This document shows, piece after piece, positions 12,351 to 24,489 of a DNA stretch of 64,000 nt. This DNA is from Gigantopelta aegis (lineage: Eukaryota; Mollusca; Gastropoda; Neomphalida; Peltospiridae). The stretch spans positions 91,725,798 through 91,789,797 of the forward strand of contig NC_054702.1 of NCBI RefSeq assembly GCF_016097555.1, given 5' to 3'. Every line of letters starts with the position of its first letter. The stretch's first letter is position 1. The notes beneath the pieces were generated by a model that was not told the origin of the DNA, searched no databases, and worked only from the letters and a program-made list of their open reading frames with translations. Position numbers and translations under genes: made by a program.

Positions 12351-12510
12351 AACAAGCACTATACCACATAGAAGCTGACACAAGGCAGGAATTAAATGCT
12401 GCTCAAAATGCACAATATGTTTGTTTTATTTATAATTAGTTTCACAAGCAACTTTTGCTTTATACCTTAGTCCTTACTTGACAGTATACAAAAATTCTGA
12501 ATTTTCAGGA

Positions 12511-12888
12511 AAAGTAAAGTTTGTTGTATTTAACGACGCCACTAGAGCACATTGATTTTTTATCTTATCATCGGCTATTGGATGTCAAAAACATAGGGTC
12601 CTTCTGACACTGTTTTTTTTAGACGAAACCTGCTGTCGCCACATAGGTTACTCTTTTACGACAGGCAGCAAGGGATCTTTTATTTGCGCTTCCCACAGGC
12701 AGGATAGCACAAACCATGGCTCACTGGTCGGTGCAAGTGGTTTACACCTACCCACTGAGCCTTGTCTGCACTCAATCAGGGTTTGGAGTTGGTATCTGGA
12801 TTAAAAATCCCATGCCTCGACTGGGATCCGAACCCACTACCTACCAGGCTGTAAACCGATGGCCTAACCACGACGCCACCGAGGCCGG
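12511..12888 (-). mobile_element. Chimeric SINE, 13-bp target duplication
   Basis: TGAATTTTCAGGA flanks it at 12498-12510 and 12889-12901. The head is the GGCCTCGGTGGCGTCGTGG type, but the tail is the TGACATCCAATAGCCGATGA ... AACAAACTTTACTTT type found on the other SINE class. It probably arose by template switching or recombination between classes. It lies just upstream of CENPF. Confidence 0.85.
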
Positions 12889-12901
12889 TGAATTTTCAGG
12901 A

Positions 12902-13860
12902 GTGATAATATAAATTGTAAGCTTTTATCTGCATTGGTTTCAAGTTTTCAGCATTCTAAGTCCAATAAGCTGTCTGATTTCCACACTATTCTGTAGACAT
13001 GCTTTCCTATTTCTAGTATTTGCTTCCGAATTAACATTGCCTCTCATATTACAAAATGAATTTTGAACCTATATCAGCTGTGTTAAGTAATAATATGGAC
13101 AGTCATACTTGAGTAGCACCAAGTGTTTTGTTTTACAAAACCTCAGCACATTTCAGACTACGGCTATTTAGAGTCAAACAAATGGTTACACTGACACTTT
13201 GTCAAGAAAAAGAGACAAAACCCACTGCAACCACAAACTTTAAGGCTACTCCTAACAATAAAGCAGCCTGTGTGCACTTTCCAATAGACACACCAGTCTT
13301 TTATGTATTAGCTGTGGGACTGGTTGAAACTGACACTTTTGAGTTCCAAACTGCACAAGCTGGTCAAATGTCAATACTTCCTAAAAATGGCTTGTTTGTA
13401 ACGTACAAATTAAGTTGCAGGTTTGTTTTGAATAGATTCTTCTGTTAAATAATTGCAGGATGTCACTTGAATTTTGTAAATCTATATAAAAGAAATGTGA
13501 AAAACTTTGTCTTTAGTAGAATATTTTTTAATTAATTTATTTGTCAAGCAAGGTCTGGCGGACTAGTAAATTTTAGTTGGTTCTGGTCCAGCGGGTTAGT
13601 GAAATATTTTCCATTTCTATGTACTCTCACCTCTATTAAGTTGTACCATTTGGGATGTCCCTATGTTCTGGACTACTGCGCCACCTAGCAGTTGTTTACA
13701 TTAGCAGTCGAAGGAAAAGAAGTGCCGACAACCGACTGCTTAAAAAAATTGAATTATGTTCAAGTTTTTGGTAAATATTATGATAAAAATTAATTTTTCA
13801 TACAAACATAATTTAAAAATATGTGTGACCTGTATATATACATTAAAACATCTGTACTTT
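12902..13860. other. Region upstream of CENPF with a worn SINE; possible 5' exon
   Basis: 13127-13345 is a decayed SINE body on the minus strand. At 13631-13760 the minus strand has a less AT-rich block ending AACTTAATAGAG|GTGAGAGTAC, which could be the non-coding first exon and donor of CENPF; this is a guess from the donor-like site alone. The rest shows nothing recognisable. Confidence 0.25.
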
Positions 13861-13894
13861 TTTTTTTATTAGATACTAATGGATCCCCAAAAAC

Positions 13895-14793
13895 ATGTCA
13901 AAGTGTTGTTTGCAGTCAGGTATATATTTAGACAGAAGTGATGTCACACAGCTAGGACAGCCGTGTGTAGATCGCTTAAGTAAGGCGGCAAATAAGGGCC
14001 ACAAAAAGAAATTTGAAAAAAAAGGAGAAATTGTATGTACATTAAAAACGTGTAAAAGAATATATGTAGATCTAAATACAAGTATAAATAGCATTTCATC
14101 CAAAAAACTATTAGATGACAATATAAATATACAAGGTTTAATACACATATATATATACTATTTTAATATTTTAGGACCCACATCACAAGAAATCAAGACA
14201 ACAATATTATCAATATGATGCTGCTCATTTACAAGAAGCTTTTAATGCAACAGTTTATAGAGCAGCTAGACATTTTCATGTTCAAGAAACAACACTTAGG
14301 GACAGAACTAGTGGAAATATATCCATGGACTCGCATCTAGGTGCAGAGAAATTGTTTTCAGAAAAAAGAGGAACAACAGATTGTTGAACATTTGAAATAC
14401 ATGGCAGAAATTGACTATGGTTATACAAAGACAAAAGTACAATATCTGGCAGCAGCTTTTCAGTGTCATGCGGTAAGGTCACAAGTGAAAGACCCCTCAG
14501 TGATTGCTAGTTCTACGCATTCATGAAAAGGTTGTCTGACGTAAAACTTGCAAAGCCCCAGAAGCTGTCCCTGCTGAGAGCAAAATGTACTGTAACTTCT
14601 AGAGATGTGTTGGACAAATACTATAAAGAACTTCCCAACAGTCAAACATATGAGTGATAAACCTGAGAGGATTTTTAACATTGATGAGACAGGGTTGAAC
14701 ACTGAACACAAGCCACTGAAAGTAGTTTATGGTACAGACACAAGCAGTAACATTGTTCAGATCCTCTACTTTAACAGTGATAGCATGTGGTAG
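13895..14793 (+). pseudogene. Decayed pogo/Tigger-type transposase
   Basis: A helix-turn-helix segment at 14203-14345 (EAFNATVYRAARHFHV, TTLRDRTSGN) is typical of pogo N-termini. After a frameshift near 14350 it continues KEEQQIVEHLKYMAEIDYGY, and after more breaks a DDE-domain piece at 14645-14790 reads PERIFNIDETGLNTEHKP, the usual first-Asp block of this family. The upstream frame 13895-14148 (CCLQSGIYLDRSDVTQLGQP, several Cys, Lys-rich) may be its N-terminal zinc-binding part or a separate relic. Stops and frameshifts exclude function. Confidence 0.75.
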
Positions 14794-14869
14794 TACAACA
14801 GGAAACCATACACCTGGTGACCACCGTATTTAGTTTTTACAGGAAAGAGGTGGTGCAGTGATTTATTAC

Positions 14870-15190
14870 ATGATGGCTCTTTTTACCAAAGTCATTAAAA
14901 AAACCCAAGAAAGATAGACTCTTTTTGTACCGCCTTCTCTCACCAGTCATCTCACACAGTCACTTGAATTGCAGGTACCCTGTTGAAGATAAAAAAAAAG
15001 GTTGCACGACTTGACATCATGCAAGCTAAAAAACTGGTAAATCAGGAAAATTTAGAGAAAGGCAAGAAATCAAACCCACTGTTGTAAAGCATTTAAAAAC
15101 CTTTTTTTTTTTTTTTTTTTTTACCAAACTCATTAAAAAAACCCAAGAAAGAAGTTTGTACCGCCTTTAGTGCCATCCGTCACCCCTATT
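14870..15190 (+). repeat. Direct repeat plus T-run
   Basis: TTACCAAA.TCATTAAAAAAACCCAAGAAAGA occurs near 14883 and again near 15121, each followed by TTTGTACCGCC. The second copy follows an 18-20 nt T-run. This is probably a duplication inside the dead pogo element. Confidence 0.5.
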
Positions 15191-15438
15191 TAAATGCCAT
15201 CCGTCACCTATTAAATGGTAATTTATTAATTAATCATAAAAGTGTAGAGACAGGACTTTCCTTTCAACCTTTGGCACGGTCATGTATAAAGAACATTATA
15301 AATATTTATCATAAATAGGGTAAACAGATTGTTTTGCCCATTACTAGATTGCCCGCGTCGTTTCTCCCTAATTTTATTTTGTTAATAAAAACATTTATTC
15401 ATTGATTTATTATATATGCATCAGGTTTTTCTTTTTTG

Positions 15439-15482
<44 letters not shown>
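15439..15482 (+). repeat. Poly-G tract of about 44 nt
   Basis: An uninterrupted G-run. Its length is unreliable in any assembly. It could form G-quadruplexes. Confidence 0.9.
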
Positions 15483-15483
<1 letters not shown>

Positions 15484-16270
15484 CCCATTGCCGTCAAAAT
15501 AACCACAGTTTGGTCTAATATGCGGATGGTTTATACTAAAAAAAAAGTATAGCTACTGGAAACGAGAAGCGGTCCACAGTTACATCTTACAACTGATGTT
15601 TCTACCTACTGTTTCTACCATCAGCCCACATCGTGGAAACGTTTAGTCCTGTGAGCTCGGGCAAACAACAGGCCACTGATCGACTTAACGGATTACATGG
15701 ATTGGCAGTGGATAAGGAACCCTGTTTTTAATGTGCCATCGTGGTGTGTGTTTGGACTGATAATCTGCGAGAACAAAGATGTAGACGGTAGTCCTATATA
15801 TTGTTATTATCAATTAAATTCCTAACTTGACAAATAATTAATTTTTAAATTTACTTTAATTATATTTTATTACAATCATGCATTCATGAATACACATACA
15901 CATTTCAGACCCAGCAGCAAGGACCTGGCATGTACAGTTTACAGCATTAAATGTAACAATTGATATAATGTATTTATATTTGCAGGTTGGCAAAACAGGC
16001 TGAATATAAGGGCAGGGCAGGACAGGCAGGTCTCAGTTTCTACCAACCGGCTACCTTGTTGAGGAAAGAATCGGAGTTGGTACAACTCAACGTCTCCTCT
16101 GAAGACCTGGAGTGATAGATAAACACATTCCAGGTATACCAAACTGGAACAGAAACTCAGAGAAGCTTGAGATGGTTATATGGCTAGACCTTAGCACAAC
16201 CAATTTTCTGAAGACGTGTGCCCATCTGTACGGCTTAAGTGATGATGGCTTGTAGAAGTTTGAGGTTTTT
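15483..16270. other. Intergenic DNA without recognisable feature
   Basis: No conserved frame or paired termini found. Frames at 15939-16382 are short and overlap in different phases, so they look like chance. Confidence 0.4.
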
Positions 16271-16279
16271 GATAGAGAA

Positions 16280-16356
16280 CACCACAAGCTTGAAACATGT
16301 ATGGGGTACCTGTAAAAAAAAGTACTAAACTTTTGTGTGAAACTAGGGGTGTTGTA
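16280..16356 (-). repeat. Fragment of the GGTTG-ended MITE, inverted
   Basis: The minus strand contains ACAGGTACCCCATACATGTT and the surrounding words found in the three longer copies at 16641, 18711 and 41887. Confidence 0.6.
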
Positions 16357-16640
16357 AAATGATTTGGGCTGTTATTATTCATGGTGGTCGCTACCCTGTG
16401 GGAAGGACTATAGATGGACTAGTGGATAACTATTTGATTAGTTTTACAGTTCAAACTAGGTAAGAGTTCATCACAGTCCACTGTAGTTGTGGCTCATGAA
16501 CACAGACCTCTCAACCTCGAGGCACTGGAAACATAGACACTGAAACCCAAAAACCTGGAGATTTCAGTAAAAAACCTGGAGATTGACCTATTCATACATA
16601 ATCAAGTGCTAAGCAAAATAAAGTGGTCGTTTTTTTGTGT

Positions 16641-17095
16641 AGGGTGTATACTACCAAATCAAATCCCATAGACGACAATAGTAACATATGTAGCTAAAAC
16701 TCCTACCTGCAACGTATCAACCGACATAAACGTCACGGATATAAATACTACCACCCCTCACACTTAAAGTGAATCAGAAAAAATTGGGGGTCAAGCTGCT
16801 CGTTTCTGAGATAACGGGTAGTGTCTATGACTACCCTAGTTCCACACAAAATTCGAGTACTTTTTTTTACAGGTACCCCATACATGTTTCAAGCACAAGG
16901 CTACTTGACACATTGGTACTAGATGAAATAAAATTGCATATTTTTTTTACCCAGATGAAATTATTATTTTTTTACAACCAACACACTCACATGTATAACC
17001 AATCACAGGACTTGTGGTGTTCACTTCTCTATCAAAAGTTGGGTGCACCTTGAACTTTGACCCAGCCGGAAGTTATTTGGTTTAGTACTACCTAT
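16641..17095 (+). mobile_element. MITE copy 1, termini GGTNGNACTANACCAAAT-like
   Basis: About 455 bp. It starts AGGGTGTATACTACCAAATC and ends, read inverted, ATAGGTAGTACTAAACCAAA. It is near-identical to the copy at 18711-19163 (shared ACAGGTACCCCATACATGTT, CCAATCACAGGACTTGTGGT, CCCAGCCGGAAGTTATTTGG). No coding capacity. Confidence 0.8.
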
Positions 17096-18710
17096 ACTGA
17101 TAACATACATTTTTCAAAAAGTGTCCAGCTATGTGTCTTTATGACAACCAGGGTCTGGTGTATTCTGACATAAACTGACAACCTCACTGAAACTGTTGTT
17201 TCTACAGTGCAACCTAATATAATGTACACCTCAAAAGGCATATATATTGCACAGAGTTTTGTACAAATGCAATATGTCATATTAAATAACAAAATGTTTT
17301 AAAATAAAAATCCTGAAGATATTTACTTTCAGTTGGGTGTGTGTACTCAGGAGTATATGTAGAGACAACAAAGATAGTCAGAGTACCTCTACCTCTTTAA
17401 AGAATTCCATTAAAACACATGCACTTGATTGACCCCTAGATTATGAAGACCTTAAGAGGCACACCAAAGAAATATCAGTATTAAAAATATGCACTGTCTG
17501 AAGAAGGAAACACCAACATGACTGTACCTGTATGAAGTAATGACTTAATGTCCTGAACATTAGTGTTGGGGGGAAATCCTGTATGCTGGGTGTGGGTGTC
17601 TTCAAGTTACCAGGTGTGGGAATTTCAAATCCATCGGCCATGCTGAGTTTCATAATGAATCATCAAAACCATTGCCAGCCACCAATATTCCTGACTATAT
17701 TTTATTTATAGCCTACTGTAGTTGGAGGTTTTAATAGTTGTGATATCTGGAATTATCATGCAGCTTTCACACATTTATTTTTGATTAATTACTGAAAAAA
17801 AAACTACTTTTAAATAACAAAATTACCCGAACATCTATTTTCTTGCATTATTTTCTAATCCGGATGAATACAATATGTATATTAGATGTATTCCTACAAT
17901 CTGTAATCCAGCATTTTATTTAGCTGGTAACATTAGGTAATACAGCTTTAACAATAAAATAAATTATCAACTTAATCCAAAGCAGATAATCAAATCTGAA
18001 AAAATTGGTTTTGAATCTAGTATAAACTCAAAATGCTTTTCATGAGAGCTAACTAAGTGATTATTAAGAAGAAAAAATTATCTGGAGATCTAAGTATATG
18101 TTTAACAACCTTATTGTTATGTACAAATAAGAAGAGAAGGCACAATAGTGACAACAAATTTAATTATGTTTTTGGTAAAGTTTTTCTTCAAATTTACTTA
18201 AAATTTTGCATAAAACTACAAATTTGTCTAAAATATAACTTAGCACCCTATAAATATGTCAAAATGACAATAAAAATCAAGTTCTTTACAAATTTGAGTT
18301 TTCAGAATTTCATACATAAAAAATTAACAATGTTAATGGAAACTAAAGACATTAACCCACTATTGGCACATGCTATTTTTAATATAAAAATAAATTGCTA
18401 TTAAAATCTTAGTTCAGGTTGCCTATATATACCATACCATATTTAAGAGCAGTTGTATATGGCAAGTAAAATACCATGTAAAAAGAAATTATTGAAATCT
18501 TTACAGTATGAATTATAGGCCAAAACCAACTTTTCTTCAGTGCTAACTTTGATTCAAACTCCATTCAGAGCCATGTACAGAGATTATTGTCAAGGTCAAG
18601 GTCATTGTGAACTTGCATGGTCGAGTGATGGCTAATTAATCAACCAGTATAGTTTAATTAAATAAAATGACAAAATTATAATATTTTTTATTATGCAATG
18701 AATATGTGCT
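17096..18710. other. AT-rich intergenic DNA without recognisable feature
   Basis: Only chance frames, such as a 115-codon Lys/Asn/Ile-rich frame at 18057-18404 that follows base composition. No repeat boundary recognised. Confidence 0.4.
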
Positions 18711-19163
18711 ATAGGGTGTATACTACCAAATCAAATCCCATAGACGACAATAGTAACATATCTGGCTAAAACTCCTACCTGCAACGTATCAACCGACATA
18801 AACGTCACGGATATAAATACTACCACCCCTCACACTTGAAGTGAATCAGAAAAAATTGGGGGTCAAGCTGCTCGTTTCTGAGGTAACAGGTAGCATCTAT
18901 GACTACCCTAGTTCCGCACAAAATTCGAATACTTTTTTTTACAGGTACCCCATACATGTTTCAAGCACAAGGCTACTTGACACATTGGTACTAGATGAAA
19001 TAAAATTGCTTATTTTTTTTACCCAGATGAAACTATTATTTTTTACAACCAACACACTCACATTTATAACCAATCACAGGACTTGTGGTGTTCACTTCTC
19101 TATCAAGTTGAGTGCACCTCGCACTTTGACCCAGCCGGAAGTTATTTGGTTTAGTACTACCTG
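18711..19163 (+). mobile_element. MITE copy 2, termini GGTNGNACTANACCAAAT-like
   Basis: The same element as copy 1 with few differences, starting ATAGGGTGTATACTACC and ending TTTAGTACTACCT. Its similarity to copy 1, 2 kb away, suggests recent spread or local duplication. Confidence 0.8.
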
Positions 19164-19172
19164 TAGAATAAT

Positions 19173-19302
19173 AGAATCTATCACCGTTGTGAGGTATAGA
19201 TAAAGCAATTCCAACCCAAGGGACAAAATGTTTTTGTGAGGGCTGAGGTTGTCCCGAGGGTTGGAATTGCTGTATCTATACCTCACAATAGTGATTGATT
19301 CT
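19173..19302. mobile_element. 130-bp foldback element
   Basis: An almost perfect palindrome: the arm AGAATCTATCACCGTTGTGA ... AAGCAATTCCAACCCAAGGG is matched inverted by CGAGGGTTGGAATTGCTGTA ... AGTGATTGATTCT, with a short loop. It lies about 10 bp from the end of MITE copy 2. Confidence 0.8.
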
Positions 19303-19543
19303 TTTTCCTGCCCATTTAATTTCAGTAACAAAACATTAATTTTGTAAGCAACGGTTTGTTTATTATAGAACGATTCGTAAACATTTTACCTACAAACTCA
19401 TTTAATTATACGCGGGGAAAATATAGTCCACCTCCTGCAACGACATAAAAATGTAACAACTTATCAATAAATATAAAGTTGAAAATATTAATTTGTTTAA
19501 ATATTTTTAAAACAATGATACAAAGTGAAACAGACTACTAAAA

Positions 19544-19934
19544 CCGGCCTCGGTGGCGTCGTGGTTAGGCCATCAGTCTACAGGCTGGTAGGTACTGGGT
19601 TCGGATCCCAGTCGAGGCATGGGATTTTTAATCCAGATACTGACTCCAAACCCTGAGTGAGTGCTCCGCAAGGCTCAATGGGTAGGTGTAAACCACTTGC
19701 ACGGACCAGTGATCCATAACTGGTTCAACAAAGGCCATGGTTTGTGCTATCCTGCCTGTGGGAAGCGCAAATAAAAGATCCCTTGCTGCTAATCGGAAAG
19801 AGTAGCCCATGTAGTGGCAACAGTGGGTTTCCTCTCAAAATCTATGTGGTCCTTAACCATATGTCTGACGCCATATAACCGTAAATAAAAATGTGTTGAG
19901 TGCGTCGTTAAATAAAACATTTCTTTCTTTCTTT
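19544..19934 (+). mobile_element. SINE, full length, 13-bp target duplication
   Basis: CAGACTACTAAAA at 19531-19543 and 19935-19947. Head GGCCTCGGTGGCGTCGTGGT with B box GGTTCGGATCCC, tail TAAATAAAACATTTCTTTC. It is the best-preserved copy of the class also seen at 5776-6159. Confidence 0.92.
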
Positions 19935-20486
19935 CAGACTACTAAAAACCATGAGTTATGACGTCAATCGTTGTAAAGCATGACTTATGACGTCGCGCGT
20001 ATTTAGAAATCGTCTAGCCCTCGAGTCGAACAGATTTATCTAGCCCTATAGGGTCAGACAGACTTTTCTAGCATCGTGCAAAAGCTGGATAACCCGGTCC
20101 AGTGGGCAAGAAAACGATATTTGACAGGATGACGTCAGGGAATTTTCACTTCTACGCCACGCTTTCAAACTCTCAACGAGAATGCGAGAGATTGGTAGCG
20201 ATAACCTTATTTGACATTGATCTTCTAAATATGGGTTGCTGTTTCCAGTCCTCTAACTTTGTTTGTTATTTCTGGCCGGCCTGGCCGAGAACTCGACTGA
20301 GCATGAACAGAAATTCTTTTAACTACAATGGATTTTTATCGCAAGAGAAAAATCGTGAGATTTTGCGGAAAATCGTGAGTATCACAGCAAAACTATGAGA
20401 CTTATGAGGTCTGTGAACACAGTACTATAAACAAAAATATTAGACTAATAAATATATAATCGGGGCGAATCAACACACTTGGGTTT

Positions 20487-20665
20487 CTGCCAGAGGGTAA
20501 AATGGGTATGGCGCCATACCCAGATTTTTTGGCAGATTAAAAAAAAAAAAAAAGAGTTAACCTCTTGACAAAATTAATTATTCTTATCATTAATGTATGA
20601 TTTTCTTAACCCTAACCCTAAAAGTAACCCATTTTCTTACATGGGGGGAGTTAACTGATTAAAAA
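20487..20665 (+). repeat. GGGTTTCTGCCAGAG repeat, truncated copy
   Basis: Shares GGGTTTCTGCCAGAGG.TAAAATGGGTA and ATTAATGTATGATTTT with 47119-47345. That copy ends in the inverted TCTGGCAGAAAC; this copy has lost its right end. Confidence 0.6.
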
Positions 20666-20756
20666 AAATCCACATATTAATCACTAATTATGATCGATGT
20701 AAAAGTATTTAATGTCAAACATAGGATTGTTGTGGTATTAGAGTGGAAATCTTTGC

Positions 20757-21346
20757 CAATCTAATTAAAATTAGCTCCACTATTACATGTGGATCTAAAG
20801 ACAGCCAGTTGGAGCTCATGTCCACCACACAAAAACTTACTTGCAGAATCCTGCCAGTGATTTAAAACTAACAACACTGCGTAGTCCCCAATGTCCAGGT
20901 AACATTTCGTCTGTAAATAATAATTTAAATATTGACCAATCACACTTCGCCTTTTATAACGTTATTTGGGAGCATACAAATTCTAAAAATATCGGGCGAG
21001 TCTATTTTAGTGGCCGCAGTACAGCGAACCATACCAATACGTACGGGGTGGGTTATCAGTTTTCAATTGTACATTAAAAATTATTTATTTATTTATAAAA
21101 TAAAATAAAAACTAAATCAGTCTTCAGTTTTACATTACAAATTATTTATTTTATAAAATAAAACATGTTTTAAGGCATTCGTAATTCACACGAAACATGT
21201 CGTATACCCTCAGGATAATTCGGAATGTTTTCAAATTATTTTTAAATCACTGGCAGGATTCTGCAAGGTTTTGATTGGTGGACATGAGCTCCAACTGGCT
21301 GTCTTTAGATCCACATGTAATAGTGGAGCTAATTTTAATTAGATTG
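20757..21346. mobile_element. 590-bp MITE with about 70-bp termini and 9-bp target duplication
   Basis: The left end CAATCTAATTAAAATTAGCT continues through CACATGTAATAG-type sequence and CCAGTTGGAGCTCATGTCCA; the right end is its inverse. AATCTTTGC flanks both sides (20748-20756, 21347-21355). A 9-bp duplication fits Mutator-like mobilisation. No protein. Confidence 0.85.
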
Positions 21347-21407
21347 AATCTTTGCCAACTATTTGTTTGTCGGGAATTGCCATTAAAATACATGAGAGCG
21401 TATTTAT

Positions 21408-22062
21408 GTCGGAACCAAATTAACAACTACAAAAAATTACTCTCCTACCTTTAATTGCCGTTAGATTTCCTCCAAAGTTTGTCCAGAACCAAATCGCAAA
21501 AAACCCACAACAATTATACAGATTCCACACAAGAGACTGCAACGATGTCGCCGATATCGTCTTTGCTGAGATTGCATAGGGAAAAATACATGCAGTTTTC
21601 TGCCGTCTGCCATGTTGCTTGTTTATGGAATACTCTTCAAGAGGGGTGAAAGCCTCCAAAGTATGTGACACAATTAATATGAAATCAATTATCTCTAGTG
21701 GTATCATTAAAAATTTTTAATAATAATAAAAAATTATAATAAATAATATGACGTCATCACGTTTTTTTTTCTCTATCATAACATGTTATGACATTGTTAG
21801 ATTAAGTCCTATCCTTTCACCCCTCTTGAAGAATATTCCATAAAAAGTCAAAATGGCACCTGGCACAAAATTACATGCTTTTTACCCTATGCGCTCTCAG
21901 CGAAGGTGATATAGGTGAAATAGTTATCATCTGCTATGTGAAATCTGTGTCATTGTAATGGTTTTTTCAAGATTTCTGTCTGGACAAACTTTGGAGGAAA
22001 TCTAACGGCAATTAAAGGTAGGAGAGTAATTTTTCATAGTTGTTAACAATTTGGTTCGGACA
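21408..22062. mobile_element. 650-bp inverted-repeat element with nested inner inverted repeat
   Basis: Outer arms of about 80 bp (TACCTTTAATTGCCGTTAGA and its inverse, near 21450 and 22000). An inner pair, GGAATACTCTTCAAGAGGGG and its inverse, lies near 21627 and 21825. The ends are near TGTC.GAACCAAATT; the target duplication is unclear. Confidence 0.75.
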
Positions 22063-22161
22063 ATAGCTCTCTTACAGTCAGAGTACTCAGGCTAGGTGGG
22101 CTAGTGACAGTGCCAAAGGAAAGTCCTTGCACTGTAGATTACTTGGCCCGTATTTTGTGGT

Positions 22162-22722
22162 GGAGCCTGGCGATCTCGCCCCGTGTCGATCTCACCCTGG
22201 CGAAGTCGCCCCGGGCGAGTTCGCCAGGACTTATTTTCATCGTTAGGCGAAGTTATCATACATATTAGACTTGCTAGAAGACATATATTACAACATATAT
22301 TATAGTATATATCTACTGTCATTATCAGCATGTTTTTGTGCCAAAACTACAGGGTTATACCACTTATACTACTAGTTTTGTGTTGGGACATGCTGTGGCG
22401 AGATCGCCATATTTACTTCCGTGTTGCATGTCTGTTTAGCTAAGTCGCCAGTACATTATAACTCAACAATACTCAAGTTACAAGCTGTTTTATGTTTACT
22501 TCATTAAGTAAATACATGTGCAGTAGTCATGTTTTGATTATCTTGTTGTAAAATGTAATACATTGGTAGTTTACATTTCTGACGATTTCACTTGCAAGCC
22601 GGGGCGAGATCGCCAGGATTTTTCTTGTTTAAGTTTACAGTTTATTATAATAAATACACGTAAAGTACACTTTTATGGTTTGTTTCATCATGTAATGTAA
22701 CATTTTTTAAGTTTACATTTCT
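22162..22722 (+). repeat. MULE left terminal inverted repeat with palindrome array
   Basis: Perfect GGCGANNTCGCC sites begin at 22169, 22199, 22214, 22397 and 22603, with degenerate ones between them. The arm matches 24523-25077 inverted, including GGTTTGTTTCATCATGTAAT near its inner end. Confidence 0.88.
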
Positions 22723-22744
22723 GGGATCACGGACGCAGCAGCTC

Positions 22745-23522
22745 TCCACAAGGCTGATTCAAAGTCAATCACCAGACGTTGTACCCTCGGTGCCTGGGGC
22801 AACATCCCAATGATCGCCCCCAAAACAGCCTTGTAGTCCTTTTTGCGACATTCAGACATAGGCAGAAAACAAGTGGTATCTGTTTTGCACAGTCTTCATG
22901 CCTGATGAAAGAATGTACGCTAAAGAGCTGCGTGAACGGTTCCTTCACAAGCTTGAAGGTACCGTCTGCGTACCAGCACTTGGATCTAAATAACAGCTGC
23001 AGCTGTTGATCTGTTGAAAAGATCAAAATTAATGCCGTTTTCTTCCAGTAGTGACATCTCCTTTAAAAGTAAATTAATAACAATTAAAATAAATAAATTA
23101 ACAATGAACAAAAAATAAATCAAGTAAATCAATAAAATTATATCAACATGAATAAACCGTATATAATGGTTTAGTACTTGAAAGTAGTTAAAAAATAGCA
23201 ATTTAAAAATATTTTATGGGCTTATAGCTTCACGTGCAAATAAAGGTTTTAATTGTTTGTCACCTTTTAAGAAGTTGTCTGGGATGAAATCCATTTTCAA
23301 CTCGAATTCCAAGTCGGTTGGATTCTTCGACCGGCTGGTCTGGCGACAGTAGTTTGCTGTGTGTACTAGACGATCGATCGTTGGCAGCGCTGGGCAGGGA
23401 GCCGGACCTAAATGTTCCTGGACTAGCTGATCAACGATACTCCCTGCTGATCTGAAGGGATCACTCTTCGCTGCCAACTTCATGTCTACAGTCATTTTCG
23501 CAACCACTGCACCTCCTATTTG
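22745..23522 (-). pseudogene. MULE transposase central part, broken and truncated
   Basis: After an acceptor (GTACAG before 23522) the frame reads GGAVVAKMTVDMKLAAKSDP ... MDFIPDNFLKGD. Further on, in other frames and after stops, it reads STDQQLQLLFRSKCWYADGT, FKLVKEPFTQLFSVHSFIR and KQIPLVFCL, and then VIDFESA near 22760. WYADGTFK and VIDFE are the first two acidic blocks of the MULE DDE fold; the third is absent because the sequence runs into the terminal repeat. Stops and frameshifts near 22850 and 23035 make it non-functional. Confidence 0.75.
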
Positions 23523-23619
23523 CTGTACAATTAACTTATATATATAATAAGGCAAATAGTATGTCCGGCATCAATTAATTATTTACATATACACATTTGA
23601 GAGAAGAAATTATAATTAC

Positions 23620-23904
23620 CTGAACCTCGGCAACGTCATCTCTAGAGACTTCCATGAGTTCATCATAGTAGTCGAGTTCTCGGGTGCTTTCAGCCACAGG
23701 GGCACCGATGGTGTCCTCCTGGACCGAACACCTAACGCATGTCCAGTTAAACAGCTCCTGTGAATTTACTAACTGGCGATATCTGGTTCGACTCATGCCA
23801 CTGATGCACGTCCCGTGTTGCCACAGGGTGCAACCGTCACAGAGCAAACCCTCCTGACGTGGACGAACTGGATGATCGCAAACAAGGCATCCGTTAGCAG
23901 CCAT
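23620..23904 (-). CDS. MULE transposase exon 1, PHD-type zinc finger
   Basis: 95 codons from ATG 23904 to a GTAATT donor at 23619. The spacing C-x2-C...C-x2-C...H-x2-C...C-x2-C (CLVCDH, LCDGCTLWQHGTC, WTCVRC) is a PHD/RING-like treble clef as found at the N-terminus of some animal MULE transposases. A Glu/Asp-rich tail follows. The exon itself is intact; the gene downstream is not. Confidence 0.7.
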
Positions 23905-24489
23905 ATTTTGTAAATTCTATCTCAGTATTTGAAAGCGAATGATGTGTGCATATTTGTGAGAAGCTTTTTATCAAAGTTAATGGATTAAGAGGTTAACAAC
24001 ATTAACTGATTAAAACAGCAGTGTAATTAATAGAACAAGGCATGTTTTGTGAGTTCCGTTATGAACAGTGAATACTGTGCACACTGTAATCGGGGGTAAT
24101 GGTGAACAGTTAATCAGTCAGTAATTACGGCATTAATTCAGTAAATTGTGAACGGTACATTTATTTATTTACTGTAATGAAATAAATGAATATGCATCAC
24201 TCAATAAAATCATAGTGATTTGGCACAGCTTGTTGAAGTGGAATGGACAGAACTAATAATTACGAATATATCACATTATACAAGAAAACAAACAAGTAAG
24301 TACTGTTTATGTATTTATTATTAAAAAATTGCACATTACACAATAAAAACAAAACAATAAATGAATGTTGTCTTGTTCATATATTTATTATACCAAATTG
24401 AACATCAAAGTGTGCACTTATGACAAATAGTTGCGTAGTAACGTGTGACAACTTCACCCAACATAAAAATGCTACACTGAGAAAATCCT
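23905..24489. other. Non-coding 5' part of the MULE
   Basis: AT-rich spacer between the transposase start and the right terminal repeat. No frame or motif array seen until 24490; it presumably holds the transposase promoter. Confidence 0.4.

Noticed and set aside
18057..18404. 115-codon open frame
   Set aside because: Composition is Lys/Ile/Asn/Leu as expected from AT-rich DNA; no splice context or domain.
20607..20635. CCCTAACCCTAA resembling telomeric repeat
   Set aside because: Only two units, and the related repeat at 47225 shows it belongs to a dispersed element.
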